Of a DNA stretch of 64,000 bases, positions 36,478 to 48,858 are shown one piece after another. The notes beneath the pieces are model-generated. The model was not told where the DNA came from. It made no database searches and saw only the letters and a list, made by a program, of their open reading frames with translations. Source of the stretch: Rusavskia elegans (lineage: Eukaryota; Ascomycota; Lecanoromycetes; Teloschistales; Teloschistaceae); assembly GCA_011316305.1 (NCBI GenBank), contig SAUG01000009.1:62001-126000 (forward strand). The letters run 5' to 3'. Every line of letters begins with the position of its first letter. Positions within the stretch are counted from its first letter, which is position 1. The position numbers and the translations under genes are program-made.

Positions 36478-36837
36478 TGGCTCTTATTGGTACGTAATAC
36501 ATTCAGTCAGCAGTGAGCATTACCGTCATTCAAGTAGCGTTCTTGCACAAAGGCCACATTCATTCCGCGAAGGCGACAGAAAGCCAATCATCACCGAGAG
36601 AAAAGTACCATGCAACAACTCTTCTCTGGAGCTTCTGTCATTGTCGGTCTTCCTTTCTAGTGTCTACCATTTAGAATCATGCAACGGCCGACTTCGTACT
36701 GGCTTGTTCAATCGAGCCCGGAATTTCGTATTTTGCTCAATCTTACAGCCTACCTAGGAAACACCACGCATTAGCACAGTTAGGAGAGTTCGCGGACATC
36801 CGGATCACTAGGATCCATCAAATCCTGTATGGGCTAC
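36478..36837. other. Convergent 3' interval of TRS33 and malate dehydrogenase
   Basis: This 360-base interval between convergent stop codons has no supported gene. Confidence 0.55.
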
Positions 36838-38187
36838 TCACTTGGCCCCAGGAGAGTTGGCGACGAACTCAACTCCCTTGTCAATGCTTCCTTTCAAGTC
36901 TCTCTTACAAGCTTCAAGAAGCTGCTTCTCCTCGGAGCTGACCGACGACAGTACGTTCTGTGCGGATTCGGCTCCGGAAGGCTACAAAGCTCTTAGTTAC
37001 GGTATCCATTATGTTGAGGTTGGGGACATACGCCAAGCTCGATCGGAACCGAGAAGAAGTCGACACCCGTCTCCTTCGCGATAGCATCGCCACCTTCAAT
37101 CCCAGGCAGATATACATATGACGGCTCAATGATACCTTTCTCGCCTTGGACTGCTTTGATCACACTTCGAGTGAATCTGTGTCAACCGGTCAGTGCCACG
37201 TGTCTCATGTCTGATTTGAAGCATAGCTGTATACCTGTATCCTGCGTAGGCCATCGAAAGCGTCGCGGAGCCTGCACCGCCTTTGGCCTGAACCACCTCA
37301 TCACCGCCAAATTGGACACCTAGCACAGTCAACTCGGTGCGTATTCGGGTCGAGAATTGGAGCTTTACGCTTGACTAAAGGTCCAAGCTTGTCTGCCGGA
37401 ATTTTGACAGCTGGCTTGGCCATGCTGAACAGCGGGACTATAGTTTCACCGGAATGGCCGCCAATGACGGGGATGACGGTTTTCGACGGGTCTTTTTCGC
37501 CAGTGATTTCTTGAACAAAGGTTTCCGCCCGTACAACGTCCAGAGTAGTCACGCCAAAGAGACGTTTTGGATCGAAAACGCCTGCCTTCTTCATGACTTC
37601 GGCGGCGATAGGTACTGTCGAGTTCACGGGGTTGGAGATGACAAGGATGAACGCCTTGGGGCAGGTTTCAGCAACACCGGTAATCAGGTCTTGTACGATG
37701 CCGGCATTTATGTTGAAGAGATCGTCACGGGTCATACCCGGTTTTCCTTGTGGTCTCTTAGTCGAAACATTTCGCCCTTGCTAGCAGGAGGACGCCTACT
37801 GGGAACACCAGCCGGGATAACAACAACATCAGCACCAGTCAGTGCCTTCTTTAACCCGTCGTCCTCTTTCAGGTATCCAGTGACTTTCTGCCCATGCTGT
37901 CAGCCTAGTGCAGGGTGTGAACTCAATGTCTTGTACGCACGGCGACTGAGGAGATGTGTGACAGATCTGCTGTGACGCCAGGAGTCCCAACCACGTCGAA
38001 AAGGGCGAGCTCGTCGATCAATGGACTGGCTTTGAGCAGGAGGGACAATGGCTTCGGATAGATTAATATTGAAAGAATATGATTGGATTTCGGTTACCTG
38101 GCCAATGCCTCCAGAAGCACCACAGACGACTATGGCTCGATTAGTCCTGTTGTACTAATCTGGTTGTCGCTGCCTACCAGCTTTCAT
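36838..38187 (-). CDS. NAD-dependent malate dehydrogenase
   Basis: Interconverts malate and oxaloacetate with NAD. The start at 38187 gives M-K-A, a short intron, then [11 protein letters not shown] (the NAD-binding glycine loop). Next come [40 protein letters not shown] and [17 protein letters not shown]. The catalytic histidine segment [14 protein letters not shown] and [19 protein letters not shown] are intact, followed by [20 protein letters not shown] and [12 protein letters not shown] at the end. The N-terminus begins right at the Rossmann fold, so no mitochondrial presequence is visible. The last residues are not a peroxisomal SKL-type signal. A cytosolic isoform is the simplest reading, although an alternative upstream exon cannot be excluded. 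Confidence 0.9.
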
Positions 38188-38350
38188 GATGGAAATTGGC
38201 ACAGTTTTCGGAGTATAATCAAAGACTGATCGAGAGGTTGTGATGAGTCTAGGTATTTCAAAAGAGATTTATTGTCGAATGTAAAGTTGAGCAGCAGAAA
38301 CCACCCCGCCAATTAGCGGGGTAATATACTGTATGATGCAGAACGCTTTC

Positions 38351-38719
38351 TCATACCTTAGGTACTAATGAAGCAGTGGGTCTCCAGTAGGTCCCTGGGT
38401 AGGGAGTACAGCTTTCACCCTCGACTTTACTCAAGGCAGGTGTCTCGGAATAGATATCTACAGCTTCTGAACAGATTTCACTATTTAATGGTAGTACAGC
38501 ACCTTCGAGGTCGATTTTGTGTAGTTCGTCCACTCGACTGAATTTGCTTGTCGGACTACTTGGGCTGCACTTGTCAAACTGTCCAATCGCTTCGGCTGCT
38601 GCGATCTCGATATTGGGCCGAAAACAACGCTGTCGAGAATGATAAGTGGTTTTTGCAAGGACAGCAGATGGAGTCAAACCGCATTCGGTCGTTTTGATCG
38701 ACCTGCCTTCTCGAGACAT
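38351..38719 (-). CDS. Doubtful ORF, 122 residues
   Basis: An uninterrupted frame of 122 residues beginning MSREGRSIKTTECGLTPSAV, lying between malate dehydrogenase and eL28 on the same strand. It is Ser/Thr-rich, has no domain that I recognise and no supporting introns. It may be 3' or 5' leader sequence of its neighbours rather than a protein. Confidence 0.25.
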   Translation of the reverse strand: MSREGRSIKTTECGLTPSAVLAKTTYHSRQRCFRPNIEIAAAEAIGQFDKCSPSSPTSKFSRVDELHKIDLEGAVLPLNSEICSEAVDIYSETPALSKVEGESCTPYPGTYWRPTASLVPKV

Positions 38720-38775
38720 GTGAAGCTTTACAATTTGACCAGGAGACCCCTCGTTATCTGAGAAGAGTTTGGGAC

Positions 38776-39476
38776 CTATGACTCCTCCACAGTGGCAGCT
38801 TTCTTCGCCTTTGCACCTCGCACCTTCTTCGCCGGCGTATCTTTCTTTGGTCGGCTGGATTCTCGGATAGCACTTGCGCGCGCCACAGCCTCTTGTCGAA
38901 GATCGGCCCGATAGTTCTGCTTTGCGGTGTAATTGACAATGCCCTTGTATACTCTGCAGCCAAAAGCAGTCAGCGGGCGTAGATTGCCCGAGATATCATG
39001 TCGTGACTTACTTGGGGCCTGATTTGTTTCCAGCGAATATCACTTCATTGCGATTGGCCGCCGGACGGTTCTGATGCTTGGTTTTCTTTGTGATCAATGT
39101 GACGCCTCCTTTCTCTGCCGGAAGAATTCCAACCGCCTAGAATCATGGCGGAACATCAGCACTGGTATTGATGGATAAGCGTCTTCCATGGGCAAGCCTG
39201 ACCTTGCTGTTCACGAAACCAGCATACTGGGTCAGAGTAAGCTTCCATACTCTTCGAGAACGGCCATGGAGTCTTGCACCTTTCTTGAATGTTTGTTGGT
39301 CAGGTTCAATGGATCCTTGGAGAATTGACTGCCTCCGCCACTCTTGCGTTTGACCAAGTAAGCATTGTTGGGCCCTGTATGGGATGTCACCAGTAGTTAT
39401 GCGTATCAGCTGGCGGTAGGTTCTCACTGCATATTTCCCAGATCAAGTCCGAAGACACATTTGTTTGGTCGGCCAT
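38776..39476 (-). CDS. RPL28: 60S ribosomal protein eL28
   Basis: Cytosolic large-subunit ribosomal protein. Five exons (39476..39428, 39374..39280, 39226..39203, 39136..39012, 38953..38776) give 156 residues. The start MADQTNVSSDLIWEIC is followed by RPNNAYLVKRKSGGGSQFSK, DPLNLTNKHSRK, YAGFVNSK (a 24-base exon), AVGILPAEKGGVTLITKKTK, RNEVIFAGNKSGPK and VYKGIVNYTAKQNYRADLRQ. The C-terminus is very basic and ends KAKKAATVEES. All junctions keep phase. Other frames across the locus are artefacts of the introns. Confidence 0.92.
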
Positions 39477-40686
39477 GATCCCCGTGGTTGATGAAATGAA
39501 TCGATATGGGAATGATTTGCTCGATAATATCTTAAGTTGTGTGCTGTCTCTTCGCTTGTAACATCGGTCCCTCGGCGTTTGATCTCTTGGCTCAATTTAG
39601 AGTTTACGATTTATCTAGGGCACGGAGCCGCCCGGGCGACTCCGTTAGTATATACGACTTATATAGAATAGCTATAGGGCCGGAATACTTTGTATACTAT
39701 CTAATTCTAAGAGTATTGTATATATTATTACTTTATATCGTATTATAATTACTATATCTATTTTTATAAAATCTGTAATTTCGTTAATTTATCTAGTTCG
39801 TCGCTGTTATATATATTAACGTATATCTTTATTTCTGTTTTTTCATTCTATCGACGTCGATATCGCTAGAAAAGAAAATAGTTAAAAAAATTCTTTTTTT
39901 TAAAAATTTGAATTAAATGTTTAAATTTTTTTATTATTATTTTATTTCGTATTGATTCTAAAATCCGCGAAAGTAGTAGTTTTAATAATATTTAAATATT
40001 AATATATATTTTCGGCGAATAAATAATACGAATTTGATTTAATTTATAATAATTATAAAATAATATTAATTATATTCGATTAAAATATTAAAAAATTAAA
40101 GTTTATATTTTAATTTTCAATATTTATTGATAAAAGATTATCGACTATTAAAATATTATATAAATTATAAATTTTGATAAATATATAGAAAATATAATAA
40201 TATAATAATTTACTTTAAATTTAATAATTAATTTGACAAATATCTTTTAATATATATAAACTACAATCGGAATATTTCTAATAATAATATTAAAAAAATA
40301 ATCCTTATATAATACGATTAAAAACTTTCAATTTAATAAATTTAATAAATTTTAGCGGAAGAATAGCTACGAAACTATCGCTTTCAGTTGGTTCGAACGT
40401 TGCTTTTAACTACTATTTGGTCGAATCGTTCGCCGCTATATCTTGAATCTCTATTTTATCGAATCTACAGAGATTATATATCTTGTCGCCGCGAATCAAT
40501 TTAATTCCAATTTCGCTACAGATATCAAATCTTTTTAAAATTTTATTTAATTTTACGTTTCTATTTTATTATTACGTTTCTTTCTTATATATAATAAAAC
40601 AAAATATATTTATATTATAGCTTTTTTTTTTCTTTCCAAACCAATCTTTTTATAGTAAATTTTCTTTTAGAACTAGCTGCTAGATT

Positions 40687-41320
40687 TAGATTGGCTGTCG
40701 AATCGAATTTCGAATCCGGATTAAAGAAATCGATTCGATCCGAATCGGTTCCGACTTTTCTAGATATTAAACTAATAAATTTTCGATTTCTAATTTATAA
40801 TTCGATCCGATTTAAATAATTTACTAAATCTATATTATTTATATTATTCTAGTATAATAATTATATTAACTTTATAAATATATTAATAATTTATTAACTA
40901 TTTTAGCTAGAAAGATTCTAATTAAACAAAATATATTATCTAGATATATTATATATATATATAATTAGTTATTCTATTGATTTTTAAAGTTATTAAAATA
41001 TAATATTATTAATAAAAATTTAACGGATTTCTATCTAGATTGGCTATTTCGAACTAAAATGGCGACCCGACTTCGCGATAAACGTGGCTAACGCGTCTAA
41101 ATTACCAGTTTAAATTAATCTCCTTCCTAATACGATTAGAAAATCGAACCCGAGATACGAACCCGGGTTCGAAACCCGACAAAACGGCCAGTCTATTTCT
41201 ATCGGATTTTCGGATTCGACCCGGAACCGACCGTTTAGCGAATCGAATCGGTTTAACCCGCTAAAAAATCGAATCGATTTCTAAATACCGACGAGAACTC
41301 GTACCGAAGTGGCCAGTCTA
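40687..41320. mobile_element. hAT-type MITE relics, nested
   Basis: The left terminus TAGATTGGCTGTCGAATCG at 40,687 and the right termini GGCCAGTCTA at 41,186-41,195 and 41,311-41,320 enclose CCGATCC-rich subterminal repeats. A further terminus-like site lies near 41,038. This looks like two or more overlapping short hAT-type elements. I could not find clear 8-bp duplications here. Another isolated left terminus is at 41,708. Confidence 0.5.
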
Positions 41321-43051
41321 AACTGACAGCGAAAATATATTAAATTTAGTTAAAAACTTCTGATATCGGTAAAAATATTTCCCCGTTGAATCAAGCGAAC
41401 AACGAGAATTTCATCGTTGATCGACGTCGCCAGATACTGCCAATTCATCAAGAAAAATTCTGTAGCCACTTTTAAAGATATCTCGATCAATATTTTATAC
41501 GTTTTTTTCGATTGATTTTTAAAAAAACGTTAAAATCGTTTTAATATAGCTAGTTTTTTGTAAATATATTAGAATTCTTTATATCTCGTACGAAAATAGA
41601 AAATAGACTATTACTAACTCGATCCGTTTATTAAAAGTCAGATGTATAGAATATATCTGCCGATTCGAAAATTAAATCTTCTATTAACTATTATTAGATA
41701 CCGTAATTAGACTGGCCGGTTCGGGTCGGATTTTTGTGGAACCATCGGATATTCGATCCGATTTTAATAATCCGATCCGGATTCGATCTGTTAAACGGTC
41801 GGGTCGGATTATAGATTTTAATTTAAAAATCCGATTTAAAAATTCGATCTAATCTAATTTAAATTTATATTTAATAAATATATATAAAAGTAATTATAAA
41901 TGATATAAAATAATGATATATTCTATTTAATACTAGTTTATATAATAGTTATCTACAAAGATTAATTTATATATCGATATTATATAAATAGTAATATTTT
42001 TTTCTAAATAATTCTATAGACGTAAATCTTTTTTCTAAAACTTTTAATTTTTTAGAATTTATTATTAATTAGTTATCGTTATATTTCCGGCTATATCTCT
42101 AGATTCTATGTTATTTTTTTACTAAATTGTAATATATTTAGTATAGATTATAGCTAGTTAATAATCTATAAAAAATTAATATAGTCGGATATCTATAATA
42201 ATATAGTAAAATAATTTATTTATTTATTAGAAAAGTAATTATATATTTTTCTATTATATTCTATAGAATTATTTATACTATATTTTATATTCTATTAATC
42301 CTCCTATTTATATTTATAATAGCGAGAATAGTAAAAATTTTATAATATAATCTAATAAAAAGTATTATAGAAATAAAAGATTTAAAGCTTTTCTAATATC
42401 TATAGATTTTTTAAAAAAAATATTAATTTTAGATTTCTATTTATATTTATATTAATAGATTATTAACTATATTATTTAAAATTTATTATTCTAGAATATT
42501 ACCGATATTATAGCGCTATAAAATTTTCTTTTATCTTTTTTTTTACTTTTTCCGATTCTATTTCCTCGAATCTTCGCTATATTTCTACGGGACGGAATTA
42601 ATTTTTTATCTAAAATAATTTTAGCGTTATTATATAATTATTTATATTATTTTTATATATTAACTCTATTTAAATTCGTATATACTATATATTATACTAT
42701 AACGAATAAAAGAAATAAAAAATTAATAATAGAATAAAAATATAATATAGTTTAATATATAATATATTAATATCTTATTATAATAGTTAATTATTAAAAA
42801 ATTGAATATTAAATATAAAATAAGGTTATTTAGATAATCGTCGGCTGTATTACGGCTAAAAGATTAAAATTTTAAACGAATCTATATATTTCTAAAAACT
42901 TCTAGCGTATTCTATTACTATAATATATAGAATTTTTAGATGATTCTATAGCTACTATTTATATTACTCTACTTTATTTTTTAATATACTATTTATTATA
43001 TCTAAATTAAAACTAATATTTAAAAAATTTAAATTAGTTATAAACTATAAA

Positions 43052-43527
43052 TAGACTAGCCGTCGGATCGGATTTTAAATCCGGATTAGCTAATTTAATC
43101 CGATTCAAATCGGATTAGATTAAAATATAATTTGATTCGATCGGATTTTAAACTCGGGTTAGCTAATCCGATTCGATCTACTAAAACTAGATTTTAGCGC
43201 TAAACTCTAGTATAAAAATATAATTTTAATATAAAAACAATACGAATAATTAAAAAAAATTCTAATTAATTAACTACGCTAGCTAGAAAAGTCCAAGTTA
43301 GATTAATTATATTACCTAATTATATTTCTTTTATATATAATTAATTAATAAATGAATTAATAAAATATATTATTATATAATTAAATAAAAAGATTTAGCA
43401 GATATCCGAATTCGATTCGGGTTCGATCCGGACCCGATTGTTTAGCGAGTCGAATCGGTTCGACCTATTAAAATCGGGTCGGATTCCCGACGATTCGACG
43501 GGAATCCGATCCGAAGTGGCAAGTCTA
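43052..43527. mobile_element. hAT-type MITE, 476 bp
   Basis: TAGACTAGCCGTCGGATCGG at the left mirrors ..GAAGTGGCAAGTCTA at the right, with dense CCGATCC-type subterminal motifs and a non-coding AT-rich middle that resembles the elements at 2185 and 45,021. The flanking 8-mers no longer match. Confidence 0.65.
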
Positions 43528-45497
43528 GATATTAGTAATTTATATTTATTGCTTTTTAAACGTAAAATAGTTTATTCGTTTTAAAAAACTATATTTTCGC
43601 GATTTAAAATTTTATTTAAATATTCGAAAGATAATATATTTCTATTAGTAAAATTTAACTCGCTATAAAATAATATAAAATCTTTGATAATTTTATCCGA
43701 AAATTTAATATAATAAAAAAAGAAAAATTATACTATAAATTATTAATATTATCCGTTATCAGCTTTTTTACTATATTACAATTATTTATTATAAGTTTTT
43801 AGCTGTTTTTAATAATAACGCGAAATGAATTTATTAAATATTTTATAATTGTTTCGAATATTTATCGTATCTTTATTAATTTAACTCCATAATATTATTA
43901 ATTAGTATTTTACTATTTTATAATCAAATAAATTTTTTCGACTTTTTTTTATATTAATTATATATATTTACTTACTAATCTTTTATATATTTAAATATAA
44001 AATAGAATTTATTTAAATTTTCTTTAATACTAGTAATAGTAAAAAAGTAAAAAATATAAAGAAAAATTTACTATATAATATTATAATAATATAATAATAA
44101 TATATAAACGAAAGAAAATTATTCGAATAATAAAATGAAAAGATATAGAATTTTTACTATATAAAATATTATTTTATACTATCGTTGATATATCGAAATC
44201 GCGTTATTTAGAATTTATTTATTATTTATATATAATTTCCTACTTTTTTACTAAATACGAATCAAATATAATTTATTAAAATATTTATTTAATAATCGCT
44301 ATTTAAATATATATATAAACGAAAACATTATAAATATATATATAAAAAATAAATTATATTATTAAATTAATCGATATTATAATATAATAATTCAATATAT
44401 CTAGCCGTAGTTATAATCGTATCTCGTTAGATGTAAAAAATTTAAATTCGATTTCTAGTAATATTTTCTTTTTATTTATCGATTTAATATATATTTATAT
44501 AGCTAAAATCTATATCCGTTTGATATAAATTTATTTATAATAATAGTTAATAAATAACTTTTTTTTTACTTTTTATCATTAGTATAATTAATTATATAGT
44601 TAATAGATAATTTTAATAAATATTATAAATAAAATAAAATAAATTTAATTAATATCGGAACGATATCGTTAGAGAAAAATAGATTATAAACGATGAATAT
44701 ATTATAAATTTTCTAGAAATACGATTAGAATATTTATAAAGGCGGTTTACTATTTAATCGTTATTATATTACTAATATATCGGATTTCGATTTTTTTTTC
44801 ACTTTTTCTAATTTCTAATAAAGATAACTATAATCTAGAATCTCTAGAATAAAAATTAGTTCTATAATTTATCTAACGTTTGATTTTTAATAAACTTTTG
44901 TTTTATAAATACTATCGTTTTAATCTATCGTTTTTAATATATTTATTTTCCGTAATAGTTTAGATTATAAATTAGTATATATAGAGTTTCTAATAATAAT
45001 ACTAGATCTATAACTACGATTCGATTGATTGGCGGATCGAATTTCGAATTCGAATTAATAGAATCGATCCGATCCGAATCGAATCCGATTTAAAAAGAAA
45101 TCGAATCGACGGGTTTTCGGTTTCTAGATTATAATCCGACCCGATCTAATTCGGAACTAGACTGGCCGTCGGATCGGATTTCGAATCTAGATTAACTAAT
45201 CCGATCCGACCTAAATCGAGTTAAAGAATAATCCGATCTAACTCGAATCGGATCGGGTTATTATAGAATTTAATCCGACTCGGGTCCGGATCGAACCCGG
45301 GTTCCCGGGTTCGATCTATTAAAACTACTAAAATCTCCTTTTCTATATAGAAAACTCCCGCTTTTACTATATATTTATATTAATACTTTAGATACTATTT
45401 AGATAGACGTCGATTCTTTACTACTAAATAGTAAATCATTATTAAATTAATATTTATATATCTATATTATCTTTTTATATTATTTTATTATCTAAAT

Positions 45498-45907
45498 TGT
45501 AACGTCCTTATATATCAGAAGGCGTTACGTTCGAGCCTAGCTATAGCCGTAGACGTAGTACGAGCTACTAAATAGTAAAGGAGTTCTAGCGTAGATTATT
45601 ATAACTAGTCCTATACAGCTATAAAGGTAAGATTAAAATATTACGAAACGTCTTTATTATAGAAGTAATTAAAAAGAGAATAGTAGAGACGTATTTAATA
45701 ATTATATTAACGACTAATAAAAGAAGTTATCTATAGAAGTAATAAATAATATATATATCGAAAGTAGCCGCTAGTACCGAATAGTAGCCGCCTACTAAAA
45801 GTCCTATTAATATAGGCGGCTATTACGGCTATAGGCGGCTATAGATAATTAGACTCGTTTATCTGGCTAATCTTCTATAGCGCCTCTATAGAATCGTAGA
45901 TATAATA
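45498..45907 (-). repeat. LTR, 410 bp (left)
   Basis: Begins TGTAACGTCC and ends GATATAATA. It matches the right LTR over its whole length with mainly transition differences. With the element on the minus strand this is the 3' LTR. Confidence 0.85.
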
Positions 45908-47499
45908 CGGTCCCCTTTATATCGTTTCTTATCTAGCGTAGTATCTATCTGCGGGATATAAAAATAAACCCGATTCTCCTATTTCTTTTTTCTTCTATTA
46001 ATATTATTATATACTTTCGAAAAGGAAATCGATTAAAATCTTTTTATCGTATTTAGTCGAAGGGTATTGTAATATCTTTTCCTTATTTATTATATATCTA
46101 TAATCCTTTAAAAAAGTATAAAGTCGAGGTTAGTAGTAATATTTACGGTAAATATACTCGTATTTAAAGATTTTATAATCTTTTAATTTCTAATATTATT
46201 TATATTATTTTACTTCCTTCTTTTTCTTTTCTATTTACTCTCTTTTAGGGAAGCGTTTTAAAGATAAGAAAAATAAACTTTATTCTAATATTTCTAGCGT
46301 CTTTAAAAAGTATTTTAAAACCTATTATTATATCGAATTCTTCTTTAATTTCGAAAAGAAAATTCGTAATCGGCGCCTTATTTAGAAGTCGGATCTCTGC
46401 CGGCTTTTTAGAAAGTAAAAGTATTTTATTACTTATTATCGCGCTTTAGATAAGCGTAAAAGTAGTTTTATCGTTTAGAAATAACGCGTTTTATCTCGTT
46501 TCGATAAGTTTAATAATCCTATTACGTTTTATTCCTCCGTTATTTTTACGCTAGCCGCGTAAGAGGCTTCCGTTAAATTAATACCTAGACTTAGTTCTAA
46601 TAAGATAAACCTTTTACTAAAAGATTTTAATTTTTTTTAGCCTATAGAAGCGACTGGTTCGTAAAAAAGGTCTAGTAAAAGGTTTTTTTAATATAGTCCC
46701 TCTTTTATTCCGGCTTATATATTAATATTATAAATTACTTTTAGATTTTCCGAAGTTTCTACTAACTTTTATTCTTTAGCTACTATTTTATCCTATAAAG
46801 ATAAAGATAGATACTAATCGATATCTTCGTTTTTTAGTTAGATATTTAGCGTAGGATCTGGTATTTTTTCTTTTTATTCCTAGGCAGATTCGGATTCGAT
46901 TTATTATATCTATTTAACTATATTTATATATAGTTTTTTAATATAATCTATCTAAAATTCCTAAATTATTTTTTAGTTTTTCTAATATTTTATTACTAAT
47001 TATTATAATAGGTAAATATATTCTTTCTAGATTTATATTTTCTAAATTTCGCCTCCTTCTTTAAATTTTATATCTAAGTCCCGAATTTATCTATAGTCTG
47101 TTCCTGACGCGATATTAAATTCTTTATATAGGAGATTTTTATATATAAAAAGATATATTATTTAAGGTTCTATTTTTCTACTGACTATACTTTCCTCTAC
47201 TAGTATACCTAAAATTAATTCTTTCTATTTTTTACTAAAGATAATATATTATCGTAGACTATCGACTAATATAAAGTTTATTATTCTAATTAGTCCGTTT
47301 TTTATTTTAACTTCGACTTTCGTAATTCTATTATTTTATTTAAAGTATTTCTAGATATATCCGTTAATTTGGTTATATAACCCTTTTATAATTTTATTTT
47401 CCTTCTCTCTATTTACGAGAGTAATTATTTAATAACCTTTAATTTAAATCTTAAACGCTATAGTAAAAGGTTTTTAAATTTCGTATAGTTTAAAATCTA

Positions 47500-48330
47500 T
47501 AGTTAGTTTTTTTATTTTTTTTACTCTTTTTAGTTCCGTAGGATAATATCCCGATTCTTCCTTTTCCGATAGATAGATAAGGTAATTATTATTATAGCAG
47601 GCTATCTAATTTAATATTAAATATTTTCTAGTTTTTTCTTCGGATAATTCCTCCGTTATCTTAAACTAGTATTTAGTTACTTCGGTTACTTTTTTATTTA
47701 GGTAATTTTTCTTTAGGTATCCTGTCTTTCTATATAAGTAATAAGCTTTAGTCCGTAATCCTTTATTTTTAGTAGTATCGAACTCTATTAGATCTCTTTT
47801 AGGCTATCTTTTAGCGGGTCCTATTTTATTAAGCGTCTGCTTATTTATATATTATTTATACTACTTGGTATTAATTTTTATTACTAGTTTAATTAATACT
47901 GCTAGCGAGTCTAGTTTTTCGATTACTACTATAACTTCTTTAACTCTATTATTGAGTCCCTTTTTAAAATAGGCTTTTAGAGCTGAATTCTTCTAGTCCG
48001 TCTTATAAACTAACGTTCTAAACTAAGTAATATAGGTAGCTACCGATTTCTACTACTTTAGAGCTATAAATCTCTTTTCTATTACTCTATCTTTATTATT
48101 TCCTCCGAAGATTTCTTTTATAAACGTAATTAGATTATTATAGCTATAGAAGATTTATTTTATTTCTTCTTCCCTCTAATTTTCCGGATTATTAAGATAG
48201 TCTTCTATATAGAGCTATATTTAATTAAAGGCTGCCCTTTCTAGATAAAATATTATAAATAGTATTTTAACTGCTTCGTTTAGAGACTAGTATACGTATA
48301 ATATAAAGTAGATATTTATCTAAGTAAACT
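47500..48330 (-). pseudogene. RIP-mutated Gag polyprotein relic with destroyed zinc knuckle
   Basis: Minus-strand frame with long runs of retrotransposon Gag character: FIKEIFGGNNKDRVIEKRF, then VATYIT, LNNRVKEVIVVIEKLDSL and GLRTKAYYLYRKTGY. The last stretch aligns with a CX2CX4HX4C zinc knuckle. All three Cys and the His are now Tyr (Y-YL-Y-RKTG-Y-LKKN-Y), each explained by G-to-A or C-to-T change. In-frame stops occur where Gln or Trp codons would be. Because the zinc-binding residues are gone and the frame is broken, the protein cannot be made. Confidence 0.65.
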
Positions 48331-48448
48331 ATATCTTTAAAGATTCTCTATTTTCTTTATAGATATTTAGCGTTACCGTTTTAAGTATATCGCTTCGATC
48401 TATAAAGCGGGATAACGAGACCGATATAGTAGAGATAAGTTATTAAAA

Positions 48449-48858
48449 TATAACGTTTCTATATATTAGAAAGCGTTACGTTCGAGCCTAGCTATAGCCG
48501 TAGATATAGTACGAGCTACTAAATAGTAAGAAAGTCCTAGTATAGGTTATTATAACTAGTCCCGTATAGCCGTAAAGGTAAGGTTATAATATTACGAGGC
48601 GTTTTCGTTACGGAAGTAATTAAGAAGAGAATAGTAGAAACGTATTTAATAATTATATTAATAACTAACGAGAAAAGCTATCTATAAAAGTAATAAGCGA
48701 TATATATATCGAAAGTAGCCGCTAGTACCGAAGGGTAGCCGCCTACTAAAAGCCCTATTAGTACAGGCGGTTATTACGGCTATAGGCGGCTATAGACGAT
48801 TAGACTCGCTTGCCTAGCCAATTTTGTATAGCGTCTCTGTGGAATCGTGGACGTAATA
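48449..48858 (-). repeat. LTR, 410 bp (right)
   Basis: Begins TATAACGTTT and ends GACGTAATA. It has the same length as the left LTR. With the element on the minus strand this is the 5' LTR. Confidence 0.85.

Larger units (their letters stand above)
45498..48858 (-). mobile_element. LTR retrotransposon with gag remains only, 3361 bp
   Basis: Two direct repeats of 410 bp each (45,498-45,907 and 48,449-48,858) bound 2541 bp of internal sequence. The flanks carry the 5-bp duplication TAAAT (45,493-45,497 and 48,859-48,863). The internal part read on the minus strand gives a Gag-like protein. A purine tract AAAGGGGACC, also on the minus strand, sits next to the left LTR where a polypurine tract would be. 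No reverse transcriptase, RNase H or integrase was seen, and the internal length is too short for a full element. It is therefore a non-autonomous or deleted copy. Confidence 0.85.
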
